This document shows, piece by piece, positions 1 to 7,435 of a stretch of 26,282 bases of DNA. The notes below the pieces were generated by a model, which worked only from the letters and a program-made list of their open reading frames with translations, was not told the DNA's origin and ran no database searches. Made by a program: the position numbers and the translations under genes. Source of the stretch: Methanomicrobia archaeon (GTDB lineage: Archaea > Halobacteriota > Syntropharchaeia > Alkanophagales > Methanospirareceae); NCBI GenBank assembly GCA_016928455.1, contig JAFGKP010000003.1, forward strand, positions 1 to 26,282, written 5' to 3'. Numbering within the stretch: position 1 is the first letter of the stretch; the number at the start of each line of letters is the position of its first letter.

Positions 1-573
1 GCACACAATCTCTGGGTTACGTTCGAGGAGATGCGGATCGTGAAGCAGAGCATCGTTGAGCGGAACCTCTGGGAGCTCTGTGAGCGCCGTTGCCGCGCGT
101 ACCCCGCATTACTCAACGGATTACGCCGCATGACGAACCATGCTGAACTGATTGAGCACTACGATCCAGGGACAAAGCACCCGTTCTTTTACCTCAGCGC
201 ATGCTCCGCTCGCAGGCCTGAGGTGCTGCGGTATGCAAACCGGTTGAACCGGTTCACGGTCTCCGGCACGGTATTGATCACCACGTTGGCAAAACCAGAG
301 GATACTCAAGGCACGTCGTTTGATCATGTCTTCTTCGTGAAGCCGCCGTTCGGGCCGTGTCCCGTGGAATTGGCGGAAAGCTATCCGGTGGGACAGGCGG
401 AGCTACCCGAGTCGGTGGATAACGAAGCAAGAATAATCGCCTTGCAGAACGTGCTCAAACTGCTGAAGCTCAATAGAGACGTGAAGTTCATCTTCTGGTA
501 CGATCGACCGTGGGCTGACCAGCCCCTGATTGATGAGATCCAGAAGTATGCGGAGGTGCGTAATGTGGAATGA
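1..573 (+). CDS. tgtA: tRNA-guanine(15) transglycosylase, C-terminal part (5' end outside window)
   Basis: The frame is open to the left edge of the window, so the gene starts outside it and the ATG at 31 is internal. The visible 190 residues begin with HNLWVTFEEMRIVKQSI and continue through WELCERRCRAYPALL, which matches the end of the archaeal TgtA catalytic barrel. An archaea-specific C1-type domain follows, with FFYLSACSARRPEVLRY and then PFGPCPVELAESYP. TgtA exchanges guanine 15 of tRNA for preQ0, the first tRNA step of archaeosine synthesis in the cytoplasm. The chain stops soon after the C1-like region, with no visible PUA domain; that domain may sit on another protein, as in some archaea. 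The stop overlaps the mptD start (ATGA), so the two are probably co-translated. Family recognition is from motifs only. Confidence 0.82.
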   Translation, partial: AHNLWVTFEEMRIVKQSIVERNLWELCERRCRAYPALLNGLRRMTNHAELIEHYDPGTKHPFFYLSACSARRPEVLRYANRLNRFTVSGTVLITTLAKPEDTQGTSFDHVFFVKPPFGPCPVELAESYPVGQAELPESVDNEARIIALQNVLKLLKLNRDVKFIFWYDRPWADQPLIDEIQKYAEVRNVE

Positions 574-941
574 AACGAGAAGCAGAAGCGATAACCGATC
601 GTGATAACGCGCTCTTTGAAGCGGGCATCAAGCTCGGCGCGCTCTACCACCAGTTCAGCGGCACGCCCGTGAGCACGGAGAGTGCGGAATCGCTGGAAAA
701 CGCGATTGAGCAGAGCGTATCGCTACAACCCTGGGTCAGTGCCGTAACCGCGAAGATCGATCGCGAAAAGGTACGAGCGCGTGCAAACGAGTTCGGATAC
801 TGCGAGTTGCGGGGCGAGATGCTGGACGTGACCGTTGTGATTCGGTATACGACGGTTGAGGCGCGTGTGCGGGTGCAGTACGATAAGGAGCGGGATTATC
901 CGCTGATGCGCATTGAAGCGGTAAGCCGTTTGAACAGATAG
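570..941 (+). CDS. mptD: Archaeal dihydroneopterin aldolase MptD (DUF372)
   Basis: This 123-residue protein has the hallmark run LFEAGIKLGALYHQF followed by GTPVSTESAESLENAIE and SLQPWV, typical of the archaeal dihydroneopterin aldolase family whose founding member is M. jannaschii MptD (MJ1585). It cleaves 7,8-dihydroneopterin to 6-hydroxymethyl-7,8-dihydropterin in tetrahydromethanopterin synthesis, a cytoplasmic C1-carrier pathway. The length fits the family (about 115-130 residues). The ATG lies inside the tgtA stop region (ATGA overlap), so translation is probably coupled. The last 46 bases overlap the 3' end of artA on the other strand, so the two genes converge tail to tail with no room for separate terminators. 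Confidence 0.85.
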   Translation: MKREAEAITDRDNALFEAGIKLGALYHQFSGTPVSTESAESLENAIEQSVSLQPWVSAVTAKIDREKVRARANEFGYCELRGEMLDVTVVIRYTTVEARVRVQYDKERDYPLMRIEAVSRLNR

Positions 942-1723
942 CGGAAGAAGTATTCGATGAGGTCGAGCGCTTCAGGGAGTAACACGAAGACGGCGTAAGC
1001 TACAGCGATGAGCGAGACCATGACGAATATCCGTGCAATGATCCCATGGCCGATATCGAAGCTCTGCAGTGGCGGCCCGAACCACTCACCGAAGTACGCT
1101 GCGGTGACAAAGACATTGCGCACGATGTTCAGGACATAGATGGTAGGAACGGAGACGAGGAAAGCTTTAAGCTTTCGGTTCAGCGGCGCCGCTACCCCCA
1201 GGGTCAGGCCGGCGAAGAGCACCATGCTCTGGATCGCCGTGCAGGCCAGAATGATCTCGATTGGCTTGTAAACGGCGTGGAACGAGCTAGCAGTGGTATA
1301 GATGCTGGATGGGTAGACCATGTACACGCTCACGCCGAGACTCGCAAGCACGGTAACGGTGATGCGCGTGGTGAGGGCAATGATGAGCGTCTCAGGCGCG
1401 GGGAATGCCGCGAAGGGAAAGTAAAGTGCAGCAGTGATCAGCGCGATTTTGGTAACCGTGAAGTGTAGCGCCGCTTCCTCACGGTCGCTCGGCGACGCCT
1501 GTTTGAGCATGAGCGCAGCGAAGAGCAGCGTGAAGGCCAGGAAAATAACGGCAATCGCAGCATCAAAATATTCCGCCTTCTCAATGAGATAGTAAGAGAC
1601 CTCAGATGCACAGTACAGCGAGAAGACGAGCCAGCCCAGCGCACCAACCGCTCGCTTCCTGAAAAGCAGCGCCAGGGCGAAGAGCCCGATGGTGATGAAC
1701 GGGATACCATACAGGAAGTTCAT
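896..1723 (-). CDS. artA: Archaeosortase A (exosortase/archaeosortase family)
   Basis: This 275-residue protein has about eight hydrophobic segments. The conserved sorting-enzyme residues are Cys161 in ACTAIQSMVLF, Arg202 in LNIVRNVFV, and His226 in FDIGHGIIARI. The 41-residue Cys-to-Arg spacing equals the spacing I recall for Haloferax ArtA (C173/R214). Archaeosortase A cleaves PGF-CTERM tails of exported proteins at the outer face of the membrane and is linked to their attachment to an archaeal lipid. Two proteins in this window end in such tails: PstS (PGF) and the beta-helix protein (PGY variant). The gene is last in a gatD / DUF1786 / artA operon, 15 bases after the DUF1786 stop. No Shine-Dalgarno sequence is visible before the ATG. 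Confidence 0.85.
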   Translation of the reverse strand: MNFLYGIPFITIGLFALALLFRKRAVGALGWLVFSLYCASEVSYYLIEKAEYFDAAIAVIFLAFTLLFAALMLKQASPSDREEAALHFTVTKIALITAALYFPFAAFPAPETLIIALTTRITVTVLASLGVSVYMVYPSSIYTTASSFHAVYKPIEIILACTAIQSMVLFAGLTLGVAAPLNRKLKAFLVSVPTIYVLNIVRNVFVTAAYFGEWFGPPLQSFDIGHGIIARIFVMVSLIAVAYAVFVLLPEALDLIEYFFRYLFKRLTASMRISG

Positions 1724-1738
1724 GTGCTGTTGCGCTCA

Positions 1739-2767
1739 TTACAGACGATTCAAAACGGCTTTGATCAAGCCCACCGTCCCGGTCATCATCATGTCACCCC
1801 CCGGTGCGGCAAAGACGCCCAGACCCGCCATTCTCCGGCGGTTCGGCCCCGTTACTGAAATAATCTCCGGCTGATTCGCGCCGCGCACTACCGCACCGTG
1901 CCCGCCATCATTGAAGACTTCCGGGAACGTCAGCGTGCCGTCGCACAGTCTGGTGAGGTAGGTCTCGAGTTTGGGCTTATCAAGCAGGTGCGTATGGTGC
2001 TCAAAGACCCCGACTATCTGACCGTCATTGAGGGAGATCGCGATAGTATGCGCGTTGCCAACATTGACACAGACCACCCGGCTCTTGTCTTTTACCCGTT
2101 CGTCCTCGAGCGAGCCGAGCACCGCCGCAGGCCCGGTGTCCATCAGAAGGATGTGACCATCATACCAGCGTCTCAGCGAGCGATAGAGCGATTGCATTCG
2201 GCTCAGATTATCCGGTACACCATCGAGGTACGCAAAGGACTCTAACCCCCCGCCTACGTTCTCCTCGATCATCTGAAACCGGTGCTCCCGATCAGTAAGA
2301 CCTGCGGGTGCGACCCCGTGGTCCTGCACCGCGATCGCGATGACATCGAAATTGGTATCGATGCCAAAGGACGCGAGGAGCGACAGGAGCTGGAGATTAA
2401 AATCGGTTATTTTTATCGGCGCGGCCGTCTCGCTCAATTCCTCGATCTCCTGTTCGCCCGATACGAGTTCAACCCCCCATCCACGGACGATCGCCAGGTC
2501 GTCTCTCAGTGTCCGTGCTGCATCCTCGGTCATGTACACCCTATAGTCTCTGAGATGGTCGAGCACGGCGTGTGTAAAGGGCCCACCACCCATCGTATCA
2601 CCGAAGATGATCACGTCTTCCTGAGTCTTCCGAAGTTCATCAGCCAGGATACGGGTGGGTGACGGGAGCACGAGCTTGTACGCGCTCTCAAAATCACGGG
2701 TGATGTCAGTGTCAAAGATCATTACGTCCTGTGTGCCCACGCCTATATCGATTGCGAAAATATTCAT
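1739..2767 (-). CDS. DUF1786 protein, actin-like ATPase fold suspected
   Basis: This 342-residue protein starts FAIDIGVGTQDVMIF, then has FGDTMGGGPFTHAVLDH, and near residue 235 CVNVGNAHTIAISL. Those glycine-rich turns resemble the two phosphate loops of the ASKHA (hexokinase/actin/Hsp70) superfamily, so ATP binding is plausible. It matches what I know as DUF1786, sometimes named 'pyruvate formate-lyase activating-like' in databases. That name is not supported here: I see no radical-SAM CxxxCxxC motif. No signal peptide or membrane segment is visible. The start overlaps the gatD stop (ATGA), so it is translated with gatD. The biochemical role is unknown. Confidence 0.72.
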   Translation of the reverse strand: MNIFAIDIGVGTQDVMIFDTDITRDFESAYKLVLPSPTRILADELRKTQEDVIIFGDTMGGGPFTHAVLDHLRDYRVYMTEDAARTLRDDLAIVRGWGVELVSGEQEIEELSETAAPIKITDFNLQLLSLLASFGIDTNFDVIAIAVQDHGVAPAGLTDREHRFQMIEENVGGGLESFAYLDGVPDNLSRMQSLYRSLRRWYDGHILLMDTGPAAVLGSLEDERVKDKSRVVCVNVGNAHTIAISLNDGQIVGVFEHHTHLLDKPKLETYLTRLCDGTLTFPEVFNDGGHGAVVRGANQPEIISVTGPNRRRMAGLGVFAAPGGDMMMTGTVGLIKAVLNRL

Positions 2768-4053
2768 GGCATTCGTCTCCCTTTTATCTCACCGACAATA
2801 TTCTCCTGCATCATCTGCCGTACGGCCGCCATATCCCGCGTCTGGCCGAGCACCCACATCAGCTTCACCAACGCCGTCTCGGGCAGCATGTCCTCAGCCT
2901 CTATGATGCCCGCATTGAGCAGATCACGGCCGGTATCATAAACCCTATCACAGATAGTGCCATATAAACATTGGGAGGTCATTACGATGGGAATGCCGCG
3001 TTCTACCGCGCACCATATGCTCGGGATCCATTCCGCAGAGACATGCCCTAACCCTGTACCTTCCACGACAAGCCCTTTATAGCCCTGCTCCACGAAGTAC
3101 TCGAGCACTGCGGGATCTTCACCCGGGAAGAACTTGATGAGCGCGCACTTCGCCTCAAGCGCATCTCTGAGCACCAATTCCCGCTCGCCTCGCTGTATAT
3201 AGGGTGCTGTGGCCTCGATCTGCACACTCGCCACGTCGCCGCTACTATACTGAACCCGGCCAATGGGCTCATCATTGATCGAGTGGAATGCGGTCCGTGC
3301 TGAGGTGTGCATCTTCCGCACCTTCATGCCGCGGTGTATGAGACAGAAATCATCCGAGGTGCTCCCGTGCATCACGACCACAACCTCCGCGATGTCGCTC
3401 GTGGCCACCTTCGCCGCGCAGATCGCGTTCATCGAGGCATCACTGGACGGACGGTCTGAACTGCGCTGCGAGCCGACGAGCACAACTGGCACGGGCGTCT
3501 GTACCATAAATGCCAGTGCCGCAGCAGTATAGCCCATGGTATCGGTACCATGGGTAACGATAATACCGTCCGCGCCGTTCTGTATCTCCGCAGAGACCTC
3601 AGCAGCGAGTCGCTGCCAGTACGCAGCACGCATGTTCTCGCTCAGTATGCTGTACACGACCTTGCCGGTAATGGTAGCGATCTGCCCCAGCTCCGGAATG
3701 GCCTCGAGGATGTCCGCCGTGGTGAATTGCGGTGAAACCGCGCCGGTTCGGTAATCGACCTTTGAGGCGATCGTGCCGCCCGTCGAGAGTATCGAAAGCG
3801 CGGGTAAGCTTTCGGTTCTTTGCGCTTCTGGTGCTTTCTTGATCGTCTTATGCTCCTGAACTACGCCTGCTCTACTGACCAGCTCGATCTCAACGGCTTG
3901 AGGCTGAATGCCGATGTTATAGCCGCTGTCAAGCTTGATGACGATGTTCTTCGATGCCGTGGGCATGAAAATGCCTTCGTAGACTGTAATGCCAGAATCA
4001 GTACTTTTTCGTATCCGTATGCGGTCGCCTTCTTCAAACTCAGATTGCTGCAT
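2764..4053 (-). CDS. gatD: Glutamyl-tRNA(Gln) amidotransferase subunit D
   Basis: This 429-residue protein has an N-terminal barrel-like domain (about 1-80, EGDRIRIRKS...) followed by an L-asparaginase domain. The catalytic motifs are STGGTIAS at 90-97, HGTDTM at 168-173 and QRSSDRPSSDA shortly after. GatD releases ammonia from glutamine (or asparagine) for GatE, which turns Glu-tRNA(Gln) into Gln-tRNA(Gln), the archaeal route to glutaminyl-tRNA. GatE is not in this window. A TTG one codon upstream (4056) could be read as the start, but the ATG at 4053 is better: the TATA box at 4078-4083 predicts transcription beginning at about this base. It heads the operon with DUF1786 and artA. Confidence 0.92.
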   Translation of the reverse strand: MQQSEFEEGDRIRIRKSTDSGITVYEGIFMPTASKNIVIKLDSGYNIGIQPQAVEIELVSRAGVVQEHKTIKKAPEAQRTESLPALSILSTGGTIASKVDYRTGAVSPQFTTADILEAIPELGQIATITGKVVYSILSENMRAAYWQRLAAEVSAEIQNGADGIIVTHGTDTMGYTAAALAFMVQTPVPVVLVGSQRSSDRPSSDASMNAICAAKVATSDIAEVVVVMHGSTSDDFCLIHRGMKVRKMHTSARTAFHSINDEPIGRVQYSSGDVASVQIEATAPYIQRGERELVLRDALEAKCALIKFFPGEDPAVLEYFVEQGYKGLVVEGTGLGHVSAEWIPSIWCAVERGIPIVMTSQCLYGTICDRVYDTGRDLLNAGIIEAEDMLPETALVKLMWVLGQTRDMAAVRQMMQENIVGEIKGRRMP

Positions 4054-4075
4054 CAAGAGACCATCAAGAATGAGA

Positions 4076-4085
4076 GGATATAAGG
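4076..4085 (-). promoter_or_regulatory. TATA box for the gatD operon
   Basis: On the minus strand the sequence is CCTTATATCC. The TATA centre lies about 27 bases before the gatD ATG at 4053, which is the normal archaeal TATA-to-start distance. The mRNA would then begin at or next to the ATG, giving a leaderless transcript. Confidence 0.5.
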
Positions 4086-4283
4086 GTTACAGAGCCACTG
4101 CACGGCCCTGCCCGTCCGTCTTCAACGCCGTGAAAAGGAGAAAGCACTGCCCCGGGATGAGCTTGATGAGCACCTTCAACACTGTATCGTCGCCTTTAGA
4201 AACTAGAAAAATCCGTTACCCTGTGGCACTATTGACCGATTAGAACGCGCTCTGCGCGACCGAAAGCAGTATCACTGCATGAA
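4086..4283. other. Intergenic stretch upstream of gatD with no gene seen
   Basis: No convincing ORF or RNA gene is present between the gatD promoter and the histone terminator. The only structure noted is a short GCGC-TCT-GCGC inverted repeat near 4246-4256. Confidence 0.4.
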
Positions 4284-4331
4284 TGAGAGAAAAAATAAAG
4301 GGGGGATGGATCTGAATGATTCGTTCTCCCC
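4284..4331 (-). terminator. Probable histone transcript terminator
   Basis: Reading the minus strand, a GGGGA (4331-4327) can pair with TCCCC (4306-4302), and this is followed by more C and a T-rich tract (TTTATTTTTT, about 4298-4289). It lies 25 bases beyond the histone stop. The hairpin is short; the T-tract is the stronger evidence. Confidence 0.45.
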
Positions 4332-4356
4332 ACTTCGGTATGCTTTCTTTTTTTTT

Positions 4357-4557
4357 TTAATCCACAGCCTGCGCAATATCCTCTGCCTTCACGGTCTTTC
4401 GACCGGCATGCTTCGCGAGTGCCACGGCTTTCTTCGCGATCTTCGCGCCGTAGTCCTCGAGCAGCCGTGTCATCTCCTCAGCGGCCTCTTCGCTCACTCG
4501 CTCAGCTCCTGCGTTCTTAACCAACCTGGTTACAGGTGCTTTTGGTAATACAGCCAT
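4357..4557 (-). CDS. Archaeal histone
   Basis: This 66-residue protein begins MAVLPKAPVTRLVKNAG and ends KTVKAEDIAQAVD, the complete single histone fold (three helices) of HMfA/HMfB-type archaeal histones. It wraps and compacts DNA as dimers and longer multimers. The same frame extends upstream for another 69 codons, but that extension crosses the promoter and does not look like histone. The ATG at 4557 gives the usual length of 66-69 residues and sits just after a strong TATA box (4588-4596). A run of 11 T on the plus strand (4348-4358) touches the stop codon; on the coding strand this is an A-run, so it is not its terminator. Confidence 0.95.
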   Translation of the reverse strand: MAVLPKAPVTRLVKNAGAERVSEEAAEEMTRLLEDYGAKIAKKAVALAKHAGRKTVKAEDIAQAVD

Positions 4558-4585
4558 TTTTATCACTGATACTGGGTACGAGGAG

Positions 4586-4606
4586 GGTATATATAAGCTT
4601 TTTGGT
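4586..4606 (-). promoter_or_regulatory. Histone promoter (BRE and TATA)
   Basis: The minus strand reads CCAAAAAGC followed by TTATATATACC. The TATA centre is about 35 bases before the histone ATG, predicting a leader of roughly 10 bases. An A-rich BRE-like element lies directly upstream. It is one of the strongest TATA boxes in the window, as expected for an abundant protein. Confidence 0.6.
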
Positions 4607-4766
4607 GGTTTGACCACTCCAACCAGGCTTAATCCGGTGACAGGCGCGATAGCTCGTGCCGAACACGTGGGGACCATCATACTCTGATGCTCAACGTGCG
4701 AAAATCCACGAGAGATTATATCCTCGCTTGACAAATAGAATAGTAGCCTGGAGGGTGGAGGCACGT

Positions 4767-5153
4767 ATGAGCGCTCAGCAACCGAAGGTAAAGAAAGAGA
4801 AGATCAATATCTTCAAGATCGGCAGATTGTGGTGTTTCAAGCACTTCTTCGGCGAGCCCGAGATCTTCAAAGAGCTGACTGAGTATTACCATCGCGAGAC
4901 CTACCGGTTCGAGTTCGAGAACGTTAGTGAGCGGGATAAGGTGATCGCGTATCTGGAGGAGCGGGGGTTCGAACCCGTTCCGATCGAGGATACTGCCGCG
5001 TACACGGTGAAGATCGATCGGTTCAAGAAACACGGGGCGATTCTGAAGAATTCCGTTCATGCTGAGGATCGCGCAAAGGAGCGGGTATTCGTGATGAAGG
5101 ACCTGGCCGCGGTCGAGGAAGCGATCGCGAAGGGCGCGCAACGAGTTAAGTGA
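4767..5153 (+). CDS. Conserved-looking small protein of unknown function (128 aa)
   Basis: I do not recognise a family. The chain is soluble, rich in charged residues, and starts with a lysine-rich tail (MSAQQPKVKKEKINIFK). An alpha/beta pattern follows, with WCFKHFFGEPEIFKELTEYY and YRFEFENVSERDKVIAYLEERGFEP, ending in a helix. The frame is open further upstream (ATG at 4656), but the ATG at 4767 has a strong purine-rich ribosome site (GGAGGGTGGAGG, 4750-4761), so I chose it; the upstream part also overlaps the histone promoter region. It is followed 48 bases later by a methyltransferase on the same strand and may be co-transcribed with it. There are no cysteine clusters or membrane segments. 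Confidence 0.7.
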   Translation: MSAQQPKVKKEKINIFKIGRLWCFKHFFGEPEIFKELTEYYHRETYRFEFENVSERDKVIAYLEERGFEPVPIEDTAAYTVKIDRFKKHGAILKNSVHAEDRAKERVFVMKDLAAVEEAIAKGAQRVK

Positions 5154-5201
5154 TGTAAGCACGTACGTGAACGAGCCGCGATCGCGTGGACGTGAATTCA
5201 A

Positions 5202-5900
5202 ATGACCACAGAGGTGCAGGAGGAGCTACGGAAAGATCGGTTCAGAGCTAACCTTCTGAGCTACACGCGGCGCGCGTTTCGGATGCTGCCCGCGCTTGTC
5301 CATCCGACCATTCTGGATATCGGCTGCGGCACGGGCGTTCCAACGCTGAAGCTCGCGCGGTTGAGTAACGGAACAGTACTAGGACTGGACATCAATCAGC
5401 CTGCACTGGACGATCTGCAGAGGAGGATCGTTGCGGCAAACCTCTCAGATCGGGTGAAAGCAGTACACGGCTCGCTATTCGAGCTGGAGTTCCCGGACGA
5501 GAGCTTTGATATCCTCTGGGCCGAGGGCTCGATCGCGGTTATTGGCTTTGAACAGGGCCTGGAAGCGTGGCAGCGACTGCTCAAGCACGGCGGTTTCCTG
5601 GTGATCCATGATGAGATCGGCGAGGTGGAGAGGAAACTGAACAGCATCATCAAAAGCGGCTATAAGCTGCTCGGGCACTTTTACGTTTCTGCCGATGAGT
5701 GGTGGCGAGCGTATTACGAGCCGCTGGAGAGACGGATAGCGGAACTGCGTGCAAAATACCGCGACAACGCAAAGGCGCTCGCGGTGCTTGATGACGAGTA
5801 CCGCGAGGTGGCACTGTGCAAAAGGAATCCTGAACGATGCGCTTCTGTCTTCTTCGTGATGCAGAAAGAAGCGGTGAGGCAATCACTTACTCGGCCGTAA
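5202..5900 (+). CDS. Class I SAM-dependent methyltransferase
   Basis: This 232-residue protein contains the SAM-binding motif I ILDIGCGTGVPTLKLA near residues 38-53, then GLDINQPALDDL (the acidic ribose-binding residue), and FPDESFDILWAEGSI, typical of the UbiE/MenG-like methyltransferase_11/25 groups. It transfers a methyl group from S-adenosylmethionine. The substrate cannot be read from sequence; the C-terminal 90 residues (WWRAYYEPLERRI...) are family-variable and probably set it. It is soluble. It lies 48 bases after the small unknown protein and 47 before a membrane-anchored protein, all on the same strand. Confidence 0.85.
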   Translation: MTTEVQEELRKDRFRANLLSYTRRAFRMLPALVHPTILDIGCGTGVPTLKLARLSNGTVLGLDINQPALDDLQRRIVAANLSDRVKAVHGSLFELEFPDESFDILWAEGSIAVIGFEQGLEAWQRLLKHGGFLVIHDEIGEVERKLNSIIKSGYKLLGHFYVSADEWWRAYYEPLERRIAELRAKYRDNAKALAVLDDEYREVALCKRNPERCASVFFVMQKEAVRQSLTRP

Positions 5901-5947
5901 TCCTAAAATGGAAGGAGCGCCTCTTTATATACCGTGCAGGAAGTGCA

Positions 5948-7420
5948 ATGGCCAGCGAAGAAAGCAAGCCCCGCTTGAAAAGATTGAGAGCGGTGTGCGA
6001 GCGTATTGACGAGACGTTCGAGAAGATCTCGGACTTCCACGGCTTTGTTCATGCCGGCTTAACCAGACTGTACAAGAATAAACCTGTTTTGACGCTGCTT
6101 CTTGCTATCCTCTTCTTCGTTGCCATTGCCCTTTTTGATGCGGCGGTGCATGTCGGAGTTCACGAGTGGTACTATCAACATCATGAATCTCCCGACCAGG
6201 GAGTATCGCCGATGGAACGTGAGCAGATAACACCAACGCAGATCCGTCATCTGCTGAGCCATGGTGACAGCGGGTACGTTCGTATCTGGGAGCCCTGCAC
6301 GAGCCAGCGGGCACCGGATAAGGGCTGGCTGGTCGTTGAGAATCCCTATTACCAGTTGAATATCAACCTTGATCATAGCTACTATACGATCTTTGATAAG
6401 GTGCGAGACCGGGATATCCTGGTCTACAATGATGCCGTTTCGAGCGAGATCGACATCCTCACGGCCTGTGATTTCGGCTTTGCTGATCATGACGGTGACA
6501 ATTCCCTCGCCTATGCGAGCACGGCGCTCTACGATAGTGACGGACTGGAATATGAATTCGTGTATGAGGACGTGGCTCAGGGCTTTCTGATGATCAACAC
6601 CCGCGGCTGGGATACGTATCAGATGGAGGCGGGAAAAGGATACGATGTGGAAGCAGAGGTCATGTTCGGCATCTTCGCCGACCGACCGTACTTCATCAAC
6701 GCCGTTGAGCTCGTCAACCTGCAAAATGCGGGATACGTCTATCCGAACAGTATTAAGAATCCGGATGAGATCGTGCAATCCTGGGTCTTGATCGATGAGT
6801 ATCGCACTACCTGTATGCGCGGTGGGGATAACTCGCATTACGATTTGTGGGGCCCGCCGCTGCTCTATAATATCACCACGATCGTACGGAGCGAGCGGAA
6901 GCCGTGGCACGTTGGTTCTGCCGCGTTCTCGCTGATGTTCCCCACACATATCCTGCTCGGTGACAAAATTGGCGGCGGTGTGGTCTTCTCATTGCCCGAG
7001 GGCCGCTTCAGATTCGATGACCAGCTGGGTGTCTACGGCGATCAGATCGTGGGCGAGTTCATTGTCAATGTGGATAAGCCCCAGAACGCTCTAGCGTTCA
7101 CCGTGAATCCTGTCAACGAGCTCCTTTTCTTCTACGACTTCGAGGAATTCAACACCGTTCCAGGATATCCCTATCTGATGCGAACAACCTGTGAGCGTTA
7201 CGGATTGGAATATCCAGGCGGGACGCTGGATGCGCACCAGTGGCAGACGAAGCGCTACGCATATGTGATTACGCTCGTGGATCAGTGGTATGATGCGGAA
7301 AACACCCGGGTTTCCGAGGCGACATGGGCGCTCGCAGATGCCAGCATCGCGGATTTTTACCACTATGAGAACAGAATCAACGAAGAGCTGGTGAGAACCG
7401 CCCCACTAGCCAGTCGCTAG
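5948..7420 (+). CDS. Membrane-anchored exported protein, unknown function (490 aa)
   Basis: A charged cytoplasmic N-terminus of about 45 residues is followed by one membrane segment (KPVLTLLLAILFFVAIALFDAAV, about 46-66), then about 420 residues predicted outside the cell, rich in aromatic and acidic residues. The stretch VVENPYYQLNINLDHSYYTIFDK looks like the opening strands of a galactose-mutarotase-like beta-sandwich found in carbohydrate-binding or lyase proteins; this is fold-level inference only. No PGF tail is present, so it is held by its N-terminal segment. The frame extends upstream into the methyltransferase gene, but the ATG at 5948 follows AGGAAG and sits past the methyltransferase stop. 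A TTTATATA at 5924-5931 is slightly too close to be a standard promoter. The 3' end is 15 bases from the convergent beta-helix gene. Confidence 0.72.
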   Translation: MASEESKPRLKRLRAVCERIDETFEKISDFHGFVHAGLTRLYKNKPVLTLLLAILFFVAIALFDAAVHVGVHEWYYQHHESPDQGVSPMEREQITPTQIRHLLSHGDSGYVRIWEPCTSQRAPDKGWLVVENPYYQLNINLDHSYYTIFDKVRDRDILVYNDAVSSEIDILTACDFGFADHDGDNSLAYASTALYDSDGLEYEFVYEDVAQGFLMINTRGWDTYQMEAGKGYDVEAEVMFGIFADRPYFINAVELVNLQNAGYVYPNSIKNPDEIVQSWVLIDEYRTTCMRGGDNSHYDLWGPPLLYNITTIVRSERKPWHVGSAAFSLMFPTHILLGDKIGGGVVFSLPEGRFRFDDQLGVYGDQIVGEFIVNVDKPQNALAFTVNPVNELLFFYDFEEFNTVPGYPYLMRTTCERYGLEYPGGTLDAHQWQTKRYAYVITLVDQWYDAENTRVSEATWALADASIADFYHYENRINEELVRTAPLASR

Positions 7421-7435
7421 CTAGGATTGGTTCAC

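Noticed and set aside
4221..4242. GGCACTATTGAC shared with the pseudogene at 11279
   Set aside because: A 12-base match is expected several times by chance in 26 kb, and the flanks do not align.
4346..4358. T-run next to the histone stop as its terminator
   Set aside because: The histone is on the minus strand, where this is an A-run; a better terminator lies at 4284-4331.
4962..4980. GGTTCGAACCC resembling a tRNA T-arm
   Set aside because: It lies inside the 128-residue coding region (codes for ERGFEP), and no acceptor, D or anticodon arm can be built around it.
6059..6949. 296-codon minus-strand frame
   Set aside because: It is fully opposite the exported protein gene and has no recognisable motifs; a shadow of plus-strand codon bias.
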